A stretch of DNA of 64,000 nucleotides from Chalciporus piperatus (Eukaryota > Basidiomycota > Agaricomycetes > Boletales > Boletaceae), in NCBI GenBank assembly GCA_038093975.1, contig JBBPTG010000009.1, positions 124,001-188,000 of the forward strand, written 5' to 3'. The notes under the pieces are model-generated. The model worked only from the letters and a program-made list of their open reading frames with translations, ran no database searches and had not been told where the DNA came from. Positions 23,451 through 35,446 of the stretch are shown piece by piece. How positions within the stretch are numbered: the stretch's first letter is position 1; every line of letters starts with the position of its first letter. The position numbers and the translations under genes were made by a program.

Positions 23451-24121
23451 GGTTGTCGTCTAGACAGAGAGCAGGAGTGGCAATGGAAGATAACATGTTC
23501 CATGCGATAAATAATCCCGGCAAGAGGGCACTCGTGACAAGGCGTGGAATGAGAAGGCATGGGGGACAGTGACAAGGCGTGGGGGACAGTGACCGACGGG
23601 ACACGCTTCCCCGGGCGATGGCAACGTGACACTGGGAATGCGAGCAGTTCTCTCAGCCAATGGACCAAGATCGCTGCCTGTGATTCGTCGGGTTCACTAG
23701 TCCTAGTAGCTTCGAATTGTGAGATAGGATTAAAATAACTTAGTAAGATGGTCTGGTGCTGAAAGCCATATCAAAATAGGACCGAGGAGATTCGCAGCGT
23801 ACTCTTATCGCTGAAGGACCCTCATTGAAGTTGTTCCGGAATGACGATGTCAATAAGTCAAGGTGTGTTTGGCTACCACCGAGTTGTTTGGGCACCAGGA
23901 GGAGTAAGACCCCATAAACTCTGTTTCGTAGTCCAAATTAGGCGATCCACGTCGCATATTTGGGGTCTCTTTGATTCCTCCATTGTTCGATCGTAAATCG
24001 GAACAATGGGCGTGTTATTCCGACAAACTTTGGCTAATAAACCACGTTTTTTTCTCATCTTTTGCTCGCCTTTTCTTTGCAGGGATTCGCCATCGTCGTT
24101 CTACAGCATTCGCTACGCACC
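23451..24121. other. Divergent promoter region with short direct repeats
   Basis: This separates the monooxygenase start (minus) from the coiled-coil gene start (plus). A 60-bp patch at 23534-23593 contains GTGACAAGGCGTGG twice (23534, 23569) and TGGGGGACAGTGAC twice (23560, 23580), interleaved. The sequence just before 24122 (ctttgcag at about 24076-24083) looks like a 5' UTR intron acceptor. Confidence 0.5.
23534..23593. repeat. Interleaved 14-bp direct repeats
   Basis: Two 14-nt units are each present twice: GTGACAAGGCGTGG at 23534 and 23569, and TGGGGGACAGTGAC at 23560 and 23580. It may be a small tandem duplication or repeated factor sites upstream of the monooxygenase. Confidence 0.6.
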
Positions 24122-26436
24122 ATGACTGATCCATTGACCTCTAGCCCTCCTCCGCTCATGAAAGCCTCCCCAGACCACGTCCAGCAGAGTTACGAGAAGT
24201 CCTTGCCTCCTTCTCCCCAACCAGTTGGTAGACGGTCCACGTCGTCCAGAACATCTTCCTCCCCACCTAGAGAGCGTCGAAATCCACCCACTGCCAAAGA
24301 ACTCATGCGCATCCTCGCAGCTGAACAAGATACCACCCGTGATCTTCAGCAGGAGCTCTCCCTAATGACTTCGCAGCTTGCCTTGGAGCAGGACCGTGCT
24401 GATGTCGCGGAACGCAGAACAAGGGAGGCTGTCTTGCGCTTCAAAGAAGCAAACGACGCGCGCCTGGCAGCTCAGGCGGAGTCAGTTAAGTTGAGAGAGG
24501 AGTTGAAGTTATTCAAGGCCGCCCTGCAAGACGCGCAGAAAGAGATCCTCAAGGCACAAAACATTCTCAGAGAGGTTGAGGATCGCAGGAGGGAAGTCGA
24601 AGAGGAAGCGACACAGTTGCGTAGGAAGTTGAGGAAGCTGAACGAGGAAAAAATGATCGAGGCGGCCAGGGAAGAGGGCCGGAAGCTGGGACTCCAGGAG
24701 GGTCTCGAGATGGGTAAAGACATTGGGTACCTGCGCGGTCGGAACTCGGGATATGTCGATGGTCGTCAGACGGCCGACAGGATGGTGGACAGATACTTCT
24801 CGCCCCCTTCCGAGGCAGAGGTTCGGAGGTCGCGTGGTGAGCCCGATCTTCCCCCCGAGAGCGACCCTCCATACACTGCGACGACAACTCGTTTCCCTCC
24901 ATCTAGAGGTTCTGCTCCATCTTCTTCCTCCTCGTCCTCGAGTGAACGGGAGGCGGGGCGGCGCTCTCGCACACAGACTGGAGCTCCGTGGATGGCATCA
25001 GCACGAACGACGATGTATTCTCCCGCCCAACAACAGGCCGAGATTCCTCCGGACGGCTTCATTCCCCAGGCGGATGCATCGAATATCATTCGATTACCAC
25101 CTCCCTTTGAATTTACACGACCACCCCCGACACCTGTCACCAACTCACCTAACTCCCCCAACAGAAATTCACCCTCTCCCCGCCTTCCTCCTGTTCCCAT
25201 CCCAGGAAATGTTCCCGTATTAATGATCCCTGAGCCCCGTTCTCCCCGGAATACCCTCGCCGAACTTACAGACGAGCGACAACATCGCAAAGTTCGACGT
25301 AGATCCTCAGGGGAGAGTATTGGTTCTTCCACGCGGACGTCTGAGCTAGACCTCTTGCACGCCCCGGATGGACATCGTTCGAGTGGGTTGAGCGCGATTC
25401 CTGAAGTGACGAGCTTGCAGGAGGCTGGTACACCTTCAAGCAGGAGTCTGAATCAAGAGGACCGCGTGGACGAGGTAAGGATATCGAACGCTGACTCGTG
25501 ATGAAAAGCATGCTGAGAGACACGTTTACCAGGCTGGCTTCGTTCATGTATCTATGCCCGCGCCTTTAACACCTGCAGAGATAGCAGGGTTGAGGGCGCC
25601 AAGGTCGTCGTCGCGTCTCTCTGTTGACCAGAGGGGGCATTCACGGCCTGGAAGCACGTCGTCATTTGGAACCGTGAATATTACTATTCAACCACCGGTA
25701 AGTGAATTTCAGCTTGATTGACATGTTTCATCTGTTCGCGTCATGTGCTTACATTGTATCTGGTTACTAGTCCCGACCAGCATCCAATAACTCCTCGGCG
25801 ACGGCATCAGGCACCCGATCTTATCTTTTGAGTCCAGCTGACGCCGACCGCCCAATGCCACTCCCTTCACTGAGTCCCCAGCCAACACAAACGATGGATG
25901 CACAGGATGACACGATAACGATGGATCTTTCTGATGGAGAGCTTCCACCTGGTTTCGTTCCCATGGTTCCCCCGACGCCTCTTGGGGGAGGAGAGACGAG
26001 TTATACTGGAGCGGGGGTCGCACTTCCACCGTCGACCGGAGGGACGTACCACCGACGCCTGCCTTCCCACGGGTATGGGAGTGTAAATGGAGACATGGAT
26101 ACCCCTGTCGTTATCCCGCCACCATCAGGAAGATTTGCACCCGGGGAATCAGATGAATCGTCGAGCGACGCTGATACGCTAACGACACCTCCTCGGCGAT
26201 ACCAGGTTCCGTCGAGTGCGGGGTATAGTGCAGCAGGGATGCCCCTGCCACCGAGTGGGTATACTGCGGCTGGGATGTCACTGCCTCCGAGTTCTGTTGC
26301 GGGCACGCCATATTCATATGCACGCAGTCCGGGGAGCGGTACGAAGTATGTGAATGTGAATGCGGGGGTGACACCGGCAGCACTTGGACGAGCGAAATCA
26401 TTTTCGACAGACAGGGGAGGATCTGTGAGGAGATGA
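24122..26436 (+). CDS. Coiled-coil protein of unknown function
   Basis: Three exons (24122 to about 25475, about 25533-25698, about 25771-26436). It starts MTDPLTSSPPPL. Residues about 55-230 form a long coiled coil rich in Glu, Arg and Gln (AKELMRILAAEQDTTRDL onward), closing with a Gly-rich segment (GRKLGLQEGLEMGKDIGYLRGR). The rest is disordered, rich in Pro and Ser, with short repeats near the end (GYSAAGMPLPPS / GYTAAGMSLPPS). No catalytic motif is seen. The layout suggests a structural or scaffold protein. I do not recognise an orthologue. An upstream acceptor-like site suggests a 5' UTR intron. Confidence 0.75.
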
Positions 26437-26777
26437 GATAGATTGATTAATGTACACGAGGATGTTGATTCGAGGGTGTCAGTTACAGTCGGCTATACTT
26501 AGTCTTAGAGTAGGTGAATAGAGTAGTAATACTAGCACTCTGTCTAATACAGTACGTACTTGATAAGATTCACGGGGATGATGACTAATAAGCCAAGGAG
26601 TATCGGATGCCGTCCTCGACTTCGCCTTTTGTGTTGACTGAGCGGGCAAGGGAGCGCTGGCCATCCCTCACCGCGACCATCACCATCCAGTGCGACACCG
26701 CATCGATGTATACTTACAAGTCATCCCTTTAGCTACAGCAACAAAAGCTGCCAAACTACTCTTCAACAGGGCCAATC
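26437..26777. other. Intergenic
   Basis: A short spacer between two genes on the same strand. It presumably holds the terminator of the coiled-coil gene and the promoter of the ankyrin gene. No distinct motif is seen. Confidence 0.5.
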
Positions 26778-29613
26778 ATGCCTTCGACTATCCTACTAGT
26801 ACCTCCTTCTCGAAATCACCGGCTCGAGGTCAGGTACAATGTCATCACTGACTGTATGTCCTATCAACCCCGATCTCGTATCTCTCACAAACAATTCCTT
26901 TAGTTCCACATCTTGGCTTGCACTCAGCCTCAGCCTCGGGCGACATTGGCCTCGTCCAATATGCTATTTCCCATGGCCAGCCCGTCAACTCCGTCGTTGA
27001 CGGTGTCCTCCCCCTTCATGCCGCATGTGCCGGTGGAAACGTTCTCGTCGTCAACTTTCTGATCGAAAATGGGGCAGACGTAAACGCCCCAAGGTTCGTA
27101 TTCGATCTCTCCCGCTCAAGCCGTATATTTGCTCATCACTTCATTTTTCGTCCGGTCTAGACTTCCCCGTCGTTACACCGACCGTAACCGCGATGCAACC
27201 GCTCCCATAGTCGGTACTTCTGGGTCGACACCCCTGCATTTTGCAGCTGCGAATGGCCATCTCAACGTCGTCCGTGTCCTCCTGTCTCATAGTGCAATAC
27301 CAGATCGCGCAGACAAGCATGGAATCACTCCAGAGATCATTGCTCGTCAGAATGGGTGGATAGAGTGTGCAGATGTGCTCGCTCAAGCTGCTACTACTGT
27401 CAAGGTGCGTTTGTGTTTCGGATATGTCTCACTCTGACTTATTCCCCGCCAGCAGGGTGGAACGTCTTCTGCACTAGAAAATTTGGATGCGTTGAGAAAA
27501 CGCTTGCATTTCAAGCGCTCTACCGATCAGATACTATCCTCTGCGAGTACTACATCGGACCCGGAGTCGAAGCCACCTCAGTTCGACCCGGAGTCACGCC
27601 CATTGTACTCGGGTTCGGGAGGGAACTCATCTCAGTTGTCAACACAGACGATGCCACCGTTTCCATCCGGACGCCGCCCATCTTTGCCACATGCCCTTGA
27701 TGACTCATCTCTTAACCCTCAATCGCACCCCAACCGGTGCAACCGGCCTGGATCTGCCGGTACCGGTTCAGAATCGCGCAAACTACATTCTAAGTTGTCG
27801 CTGCTCAGCCTTTTCAAGAGGTCAAATGCCGATGGTTCCAGTTCTAGCGTTGCCTCCGTTCCCGACACCCATGTACCATCACCCCCTCCCGCACAACCAG
27901 TACCACTAACAAGCTCTCCTGCCCACGTGCCTAACGCGCTACCCGTTTCACCCCGCAGCATCCCGATTCCACTTTCTTCTTCCCCGCGTGACTCTTCTCG
28001 TCTAGAGTCTCAACGGCGTGGACTTGAAAGCGGCGCTTCGTTGACTGGTGTCCGAGCATATCCCCTTCATCCCGCAGACATTCAGAATGCGGTCACCAAA
28101 GAACGTTCACGCCATCGCTCTGTGTCGGGCGCGAGTACAGTTTCTCTCGCCGATGACGAGACAGGCAGCGCTGCTGGGGCCCATTCCATTTCTGGGGTAC
28201 CTATCAAGTCCGGCATTTTGCGGATGCACAACCGATCAATCTCTGGCCATGGATCGGTTCCACAACCTAGCTCCGTTCCTCGGATCATTCGCTTCGAGAG
28301 GTCCGCTTCAGAATCTACTTCCCTTTCAGGCCGTACCCGAAGTCCAGGCGCGCGTGGGCAGCTAGAAAATAGGTTGCGCTCACTGGGGATCGCCTCGGGT
28401 GAAGACGAGTATGACAGGATACCAGACACCATTGAAGAGTCTCCTGTCATACCGTACGCTGCCCCGCCCGTCTTCGTTAACCTCATCACGGGCGACGACG
28501 ACGACGACGAATATGGGATTCCCTTGAAAGATCCAGAGTTTGATGCTACCAAGGATCGTTCGGCGAACGCAACACTCCCATTCAGTATCAATTTTCCTCC
28601 ACCCACCGATGACGTCCTTGCTGAATGCAGGTTACGCGGGGACTCTATCAGTAGTTCCGGTACCACCGCCACCACCTCCACGTGCCCTCAGACAAGCTCG
28701 AGTGATGCTACTGGCAGTATGGCATCATATAGCGTCACTCCTCATCCCCTTGGGAGTCCACCTATTGTGCCCGAATCCGCCGAACTTGAAGCGGATGCTG
28801 AAAAAACATGCGAGCCACCCCAGCACCCCCGTAAGATACCTGCTCCGCTGGACATTGACGTCTCGGCGATCTCCTCATTCGCACAAGCAGAGGAACTGGT
28901 TCAGCGCACACAACAATCGATCCTGAATATGGAGCAATACCTGGACCAGAATATGAAGAGAGACTCTGAAACTGGCAGGACTCCTCTCAGTGCAAAACTT
29001 GCTGCCTATGGGGAGAGCTTAGCCATCGAGAGGCGACTGAAGGAACAGGCGCAAACATCACCCGAACACAACTCGTCTGTCAACGGCCGGGTGTCACTTC
29101 TCTCCGCAACAAAACCCTCCGCAATCTCAGCGATGAATTCCGGGAACAGTGGTAAGTCGAAAAACTCGATTGCTTTCGTGATAGATGACACTAACGATGC
29201 GCACAGCTTCGTCGAGCGAAAGCACATCCCAAGAGATACAATTTGAACACGCGCGCCAAGCCACATGGCCGGCTTCCTATGACGAACCCAGAGGCTTCCC
29301 ATCTAGTCCGCCAGGAGACCTGATGTATTCTCCACCACGCTCACGTACACCTGACCTCGATCCCGAACCTACATCTTTACTCACCGGCGTCCCCCTTTCC
29401 CGTGTGTCGACGGCCCCTAGCTATGAATCCACGTCTGCTCGGCGTGGTCGTCAACGAGACCCATCTCGTAGCGCCCAAAAGCTGACACGCATGGGCTTCT
29501 CGACCTTTGACAACTGGCGTCCTTCACCCCTTAAAGGTCGGGTATCCCGATCACCACCACCGAGCCTCCGCTTTGGATTACGGACGATCATGCAAAGCTT
29601 CCAGGGCAAATAA
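26778..29613 (+). CDS. Ankyrin-repeat protein with long disordered Ser/Pro-rich C-terminus
   Basis: Five exons from ATG 26778 (MPSTILLVPPSRNHR) to the stop at 29613. Introns lie at about 26856-26904, 27095-27168, 27405-27455 and 29151-29207. Ankyrin repeats occupy roughly residues 25-190 (LHSASASGDIGLVQYAISHG, GVLPLHAACAGGNVLVVNFL, GSTPLHFAAANGHLNVVRVL). The remaining 700 residues are low-complexity, Ser/Pro-rich, with a KLHSKLSLLSLFKRS segment, an acidic GDDDDDEYG patch, a helical FAQAEELVQRTQQSILNMEQYL segment and a basic C-terminus (SLRFGLRTIMQSFQGK). Likely a protein-interaction adaptor. The function is not identifiable from sequence. Confidence 0.8.
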
Positions 29614-30122
29614 GGACTCTCTTTTCTGAATCTGCCTCATCACCTTTTTTTTCAACTTTGGTAGCATGCGACATCCCCCGACCGTATTTTATTTCTTGCT
29701 TTCGTTTTTCTTATGTACCGCTTCTGTGTGTCGCAAGCTTGTTGTATGTTTGATCATTCGCATGTATTTCCTTTGAGTGTTTCTTGACGGGCGTTGTACG
29801 CGCTGTTATGTATTTGGCATGATGTAAACTATACATCCAATCCACTCCCCGTTCCATCACCAGCTTCATTCCTGTCTCAACGGGCCCGGTCTTGCCGCGG
29901 GATTTAGACGAGAGCAACCGACTTTCGGTCCGCATTGCCGGCTTAGTCATGTATTACTCCTGTTTAACTAAGGTCATTCTTTCTCTTTGGATTTTCTTGT
30001 TTTATTTCCGATGGAGGGTCGGGTATGCATACACGAGAGAGATGAAGGGGGGAGCAAGACATATCATTGGGCACCTAACAAGCGCCTACTAGTATAGCTT
30101 GAGACTCCGCTTGCCATCGTCT
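29614..30122. other. Intergenic between convergent genes
   Basis: T-rich stretches just after the ankyrin gene (about 29645-29720) fit a 3' UTR. Nothing coding is seen. Confidence 0.5.
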
Positions 30123-30908
30123 TCACTTGCTTCTACCACCACGCTCAGTGGTTTGTTTCGCACCAGGACAAGCCTGCCTATGTTTTTTCTCCGCATCCTT
30201 CCTGCATAAAGGCAATCCGCAGACTAGACAATGCACTTTTACCGCTAGGTGACATGTCACGATATGCCTCGGGATATTCCTGCGCTGCATCTCCGCCTGG
30301 CAGCCATCCCAGGGACACATCGCCAGCTGGCCATCGCACGTAAAATTGTGCACGTCACGGAGGTGATTCGTGACGCTCCTTCTGTCCCCTGCGATTTGTG
30401 CTCTGCACGGTGCCCTGGAGCTCCTGCACATGCATAGGAAGGAGGTAGGCTGACCCCATCTTTCATCTCGTGTTCTCAATGTGGTCGCTGTGCAAGCCGA
30501 TGAGCTCTCTCTACGGTCGAACGTACGGAGAGAGGACATGCGAGTAACCGGCACTGGCTGGGCACCTACTGGAGATGGCTGTACAGCTCCGGCAATGGAA
30601 GACGAAGAAGGAAGACCGGCCAACTGAGAGGAAGGGATTGCATATGTCCTTTGAAAAGCACTGCTTGAAGCGCTGTGGTTGGCATATCGGCTGGCAGTTC
30701 TCGTAGATGATCGCCATGAGGTAAAAGGGTGCGACGGTGGGCTTGTTGACTGCGGCAGCCAGCTGGAAACAGCAGTCGATTGGATATTGGATGATCCAGC
30801 TGTTGGTCCATATGGAAAGACTGGATCTGACGCGGGGGCTGCGACTTCCGTACCTCTACCAAATCCTGCCGCCGATCCATAGACAGCGTGCTCCAGTGCG
30901 GTATTCAT
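30123..30908 (-). CDS. Three-finger C2H2 zinc-finger protein (paralogue B)
   Basis: An open exon from ATG 30908 encodes 261 aa; a further 5' exon cannot be excluded. The N-terminal 150 residues are Ser-rich and disordered. The C-terminal part shows the family's three fingers: CMCRSSRAPC with H-x4-H, CPWDGCQAEMQRRNIPRHIVTCH, and CLVCGLPLCRKDAEKKHRQAC. A basic tail ends the protein. The middle finger is nearly superimposable on those of the copies at 17877 and 32894, including the RRNIPRH / RMNVPRH / QGSIARH run. Likely a nuclear DNA-binding protein of unknown target. Confidence 0.7.
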   Translation of the reverse strand: MNTALEHAVYGSAAGFGRGTEVAAPASDPVFPYGPTAGSSNIQSTAVSSWLPQSTSPPSHPFTSWRSSTRTASRYANHSASSSAFQRTYAIPSSQLAGLPSSSSIAGAVQPSPVGAQPVPVTRMSSLRTFDRRESSSACTATTLRTRDERWGQPTSFLCMCRSSRAPCRAQIAGDRRSVTNHLRDVHNFTCDGQLAMCPWDGCQAEMQRRNIPRHIVTCHLAVKVHCLVCGLPLCRKDAEKKHRQACPGAKQTTERGGRSK

Positions 30909-32893
30909 TCTTCCAGGAAGTGTCGCTCCCGGGAACTGTTGGTCGGCTGACCATCTACTCTGGACATAGCGGGAGGAGTGGAGAGCGAAGGCAAGGCCAG
31001 GAAGGCCAGGTGCGAAATTTGCAGCCTCGTAGATGCTGTGGAAGACTTAAGCCATTGTGTTTCCCCATTAGATCTCGCTTGACATACCTCTCTGGGCTGT
31101 TGGGACTGCTTGACCAAAACGGTTGATTGGGAAGATCGTCAATGACAGCGGCATTTTGTTGAAGGGGAGCTGAAGCGAAATGTTCGGCGCGTTTCTGACT
31201 ATCGTCCCAGTCGGTGGGCCTAGCGCTAATCGTATGTCATTTAGTAACAATTCATCAACGAGAAGAGAAGGCATACTTGCGGTCAAAAGAATGCATTTCC
31301 TGTCTTTCGCTCTCGTCGCCTTGCAAGGTCGTGAAGAGTTGTGTCTCAGGGGGATGCAGCTTTAAGTACTTCTTCAAAGACTTCTTCAGGCCAATGTGGA
31401 AGCGTTGATCACCATTACGCTCGGATCACAGGGACCCTTTGAAAGACGGAAATTGCCTACAGCAAAGTTGAATTTGAAGCGACACCTCGTCTTGACTGAT
31501 AGCCTTACACCGCAGATATTGTTGAACATGGGTAAAATAAAACTTGCAACATGGTCTGAGGGGAACGCATGATTGTATCGAACGTGCAAGATCAAGGACT
31601 TACAACTTCTACGCCCGAGAAACAACTCTTCGAGTCGTACACGCGATCGAAGAGTGAGCTGTGAGCGTCGTTAAAGGCAATCTCATCTTAAGATCTGGGT
31701 GTCAACAGCCTTCATTTGTGAAACGCCTGCGTACGGATCGGGGTTCTGGTCTGACCGGAAACGGCGTGTGAGGGAAGCAATGTCTGCTGATGCATCGCTC
31801 CCCTTCAGCCTCGACCATGCTGCACGAGGAAAATCCCAGATTGCACGACCAGACGTATCCTTTCGAAACAAGAGATGGCGGAAAATGTTCTGTCAATGCA
31901 ACAGTTCCTCATCTACATGCAGCCCTCCGCATACAAACTGAATACCGGGTCTACTCAGCTTGGCTTGCAATGTGGATCAATTCCGGTGGAATCGTCGAGG
32001 GAGGCGGGTGGAGGAATTTGTGAGGAATGCATCCTATATCAACTTCTGATTACGGGGGTAGTTTCTATTCTTGTGGCGTATCAGCACAGGAGGTGGGCAC
32101 AAAGTTCATCCACACTCTACGCCCCTCGGTTTGGCAAGAGAAGAGGAGAGAAGTCGATCAGCCATGCTGGCTGTCGAACCGACATAACCGGCAGCGCCGC
32201 CACCGTAGTTCGGGTCGGTTACAAACACCAACCGAAATGTAGGGAACTGCCAACCCACTACTTACGGATTAAAATCGATCGATCGAGGCCCATTAACACC
32301 TGAGCGTTCGTGCCTTCAGTCCAGATGTGTGCTAAATTGACCGAAAGCGCGATGTAATACGTTGGAGTAAGTTTGAGCACAAGGCGAAGACAAAGTTCAC
32401 CGCTATTTGCCGACAACATCGTCGGTAGAGCGGGCGATTGTTACAGTATCACCAGATTTCCTGCCCGAGTCTCGAAATACGGTGTACTTGTGCTGTTACG
32501 ATGCACACAATTGACAACTGGGATTTTTAAAGCATCAAAGTGATCCAAAAATGCCTGCATCATCACTATTATCGCAATACAAACAGATGAAATATTTACT
32601 CTGTCACCTGGAGCAAACGAGTAAAGGGAAACACAACAAGTTGAAGCGCGTGGCTCAGGAGTCATAACGCCAGCGAATCATACTCCGAGCAGAATAGAAG
32701 TTAAAAAATGTCCGAATACCCGAAATCTCAGATAAGTAGCAGGTGTATTCGATAAATGAAGACTCTCAAAGTCCGATCATGCAGAGCTATGAGTTGTCAT
32801 CAGCCAGAGAATAACATAATGGCACCGAAGATTCGTAACCTATATCAATCGATGGAAATGGAATCGAACGCGCGCTGGGTCGATGCTCAACAC
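30909..32893. other. 2-kb stretch between two C2H2 paralogues, no gene recognised
   Basis: Only short overlapping frames are seen, none with a domain. Parts next to 30909 may be promoter and 5' UTR of the finger gene on the minus strand. Confidence 0.4.
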
Positions 32894-33640
32894 TCAGCGA
32901 TTTGCTGCCGGGCAAACACGCTCATGCTTAGGCATCACGTCTGCGCGGGATAGCTTCTTGAAGCACCTAGGGCAGGTCACCTTTGCCTGTAAGTGACATG
33001 TAACCATGTGCCGCGCGATGCTGCCTTGCTGCATCGACTCGCCGCATCCGACCCAATTGCACCTCGCTGGGCGAGTCTCTGGACCGCTAAACCCATGCGA
33101 TGTGCGCAAGTGGCGATTCATCTGCGATCTGGTGGCCTGCACCATGGCATTGCAGAAAACGCCATGCTCTACCCACAAGCATGAATGATAAACATTCAGA
33201 ATCCCACTACCAGAGTTGGGACGCATATGAGGATAAGGATAACTCGAGCTGGGCGGTGGTGGAGTGGAAAAGTAATGATTAGGGAAATCTGGGGTTGGTG
33301 TATCAGCCAAGCGGACCTGCCATTGACAGGCTGTGGGCTGGGGAAGTTGTCGATCAAGACGAACTTCATGCCTCAGACCACATGGAATGTGCTGATCCAA
33401 TATAGAGGGACTGGAAGGCGCGAGAGGGGGGCCATCAATGTGGCTCGGGGAAAAGTTAGGTGGTAAGAAAGATGAACTGGTTGGGGTATGAGTGTCGAGG
33501 TGCTGAAAAAAAACCTGTTTTTCCCCAGTGGCGGTCTCGCTCCATGCCCCACCTGTGACGAATGGTGCTGGACCTGAAGAATACGGAGGTTGTGAAGAAG
33601 AATCCAACGCGGGAATGTAGTCTCCATGCTGTAAAGTGGG
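32894..33640 (-). CDS. Three-finger C2H2 zinc-finger protein (paralogue C), 5' exon unresolved
   Basis: The main exon runs from an acceptor near 33633 (ctttacag) to the stop at 32894. In-frame sequence continues upstream without an ATG, so a short first exon like that of paralogue A (MNFMPL|DYYSYP) is expected but not placed. The first residues of the main exon, HGDYIPAL, parallel DYYSYPLP there. The fingers are CLWVEHGVFC with H-x4-H, CNWVGCGESM...ARHMVTCH, and CPRCFKKLSRADVMPKHERVC. The N-terminal half is Pro/Ser-rich. Likely a DNA-binding regulator. Confidence 0.65.
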   Translation of the reverse strand, partial: PTLQHGDYIPALDSSSQPPYSSGPAPFVTGGAWSETATGEKQVFFQHLDTHTPTSSSFLPPNFSPSHIDGPPLAPSSPSILDQHIPCGLRHEVRLDRQLPQPTACQWQVRLADTPTPDFPNHYFSTPPPPSSSYPYPHMRPNSGSGILNVYHSCLWVEHGVFCNAMVQATRSQMNRHLRTSHGFSGPETRPARCNWVGCGESMQQGSIARHMVTCHLQAKVTCPRCFKKLSRADVMPKHERVCPAANR

Positions 33641-35446
33641 GAACAGATTGGGGGATTGGCTATTAGCGTGCAAGGTTGTCACGATACTCAGTAGGCGATT
33701 GGGCAACTAATGATAAACTCACTATGCATGAACTATCTTATCATTAAAGCGTGAGGTTGTTTGTGATGCACTGTTGTGCGGAACAAGCGGAGGGCTCCGC
33801 GAGACGGAGGTGCTGTATCGTAGTTACATTATCAGAGCGTGCAAGACGACGCGGCACTATTAGAACTCACCCGGAGTGCTGAAAGTCATCCTCCAGAGCT
33901 CTGAGAATGGTTGCGTATGAATGGGACTGAACATGAAAATCGTGGGAGTGGTGCCAATTCGAACTCTTGTGAGTCGATCTACTACGTTCACCAAAACTCG
34001 CAGACAACCATGGGGTCATCACGCAGAGTGATCGTGGATTCTAGCTAAGTGCGAAATATCTGTGAGGGGTAAGGAATGATAATAGTCAACATTCACAATC
34101 CCCCTCTGGTCGGAGGTCGATGCAACAGCGAGGAAAGAACCATGAAAAATGGACCAGAGCAAAGGGAGTGCATCGAAGCAGCAAAGGGTGCTGTGGGGTG
34201 TATATAAATACTATCATGAGACATGGCAGTCGGCCAATTAATTCATGACCAAGTTGCAGGCTGTCCTGAGGCGGGGACTTCTCCTAAGTCATTCCAGTGT
34301 GCGGCGCCGAACGCCCCCGACAGCCCACGTGTTCGTATACCTATTGCAGAGGGAAGGGACCAAAAACTGGCTGGAACGCGGAGGTGGGAAACAGCTGCCA
34401 AGGTCTTACGTGGACGGATGGCAGATGGGCGCCAGATACCGCGATAAGAGCTAGAAAATCAGAAAAAAAAATAGTGTTTGCTTTAGCGAGGACGCTGAAA
34501 AGATGCCTTGGATCGGTGAAGCTAAGGTCCGTAGCACGAATTCGCAGGGTTTGGCGGGCCCGATACAAACCGATAACGAATTGCAGCTTGCAAGCATCAC
34601 AGCTGAAGAATGACATACGCCTGAATTAGCAACAAAGACATAGTTACTAAAATGGCATTACGCCATCCCACCGCCCCCGAGGCAGTTGCATGCCCATTAC
34701 ATGTGGCGTGCACCGAGCAGCGAGGCTGAGTTGGCAGCAGACGGCCGTTCGGGTACGTATCCCCTGGAACTTCAAAAATATGTGATGCTTTCTGACCATC
34801 GAGAGAACTAGCACACCTTTAAAGTAGAGCTGGAAGTAGTGAAAGGGAGGGGTGTCCCATTCGGACCATTAGTACCAGTGCTAGGTGTAACAATTTTTAT
34901 ACCACGACGCTCATGCGCAACTTGAAGGAGAGTGTGACTTGACAACTTGGACCCTCTCGGACCATATTTACCTCTCTTGGACCCTGACTGAGGAACGTCA
35001 CGGTGTTTGAGAGAGAAGCAACCCTGGAATAGTAAATTTGCTAGTGGGGGATGTTTTTTTTTTCGAAATTCAAGGATGTCATGAAGTTGGGCCGACTCGT
35101 AGGAGAAGAGCACAAATAATATTTTAACCCATACGTGATCAAAGGGCATTACTCACCGATTATAACCCTCAGCAGGACCGCCCCATTCATTGAAGCCAAG
35201 ATGGAAATTGCAACGAGGACACGAGGCAGGCCGCAGTTCAACGGATTCGGATTCATTGCCGCAGTGACGAGTTACAACTTACAACGGGCCTTGCAAGACA
35301 CGCGCGCAGAGTCCATTTGAACTAAAGTCAAACGATACAGACCTAGCAACCTCCGGGGTTGCTCCTGTAAACGACCTTGCGTGTCTTCACTAGATCCCGC
35401 GACGCATACTTCATTTTTCTCAAGTTGCTGAGTGAGTTCACTGAAT
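33641..35446. other. Intergenic, no gene recognised
   Basis: About 1.8 kb between the finger gene (minus) and a GTPase (plus). A TATATAAATA run lies at 34201-34210. The segment around 35184-35225 resembles 40910-40950 upstream of the second double GTPase, so some of this flank belongs to the duplicated unit. No coding gene is supported. Confidence 0.45.

Noticed and set aside
24766..25332. 188-codon minus-strand frame inside the coiled-coil gene
   Set aside because: It mirrors the Ser/Pro-rich region of the sense gene and has no recognisable content.
28082..28681. 199-codon minus-strand frame inside the ankyrin gene
   Set aside because: Antisense shadow of the low-complexity C-terminus.
31683..32303. 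Several overlapping 60-140 codon frames
   Set aside because: No frame has a domain, credible start or introns, and they overlap one another on both strands.
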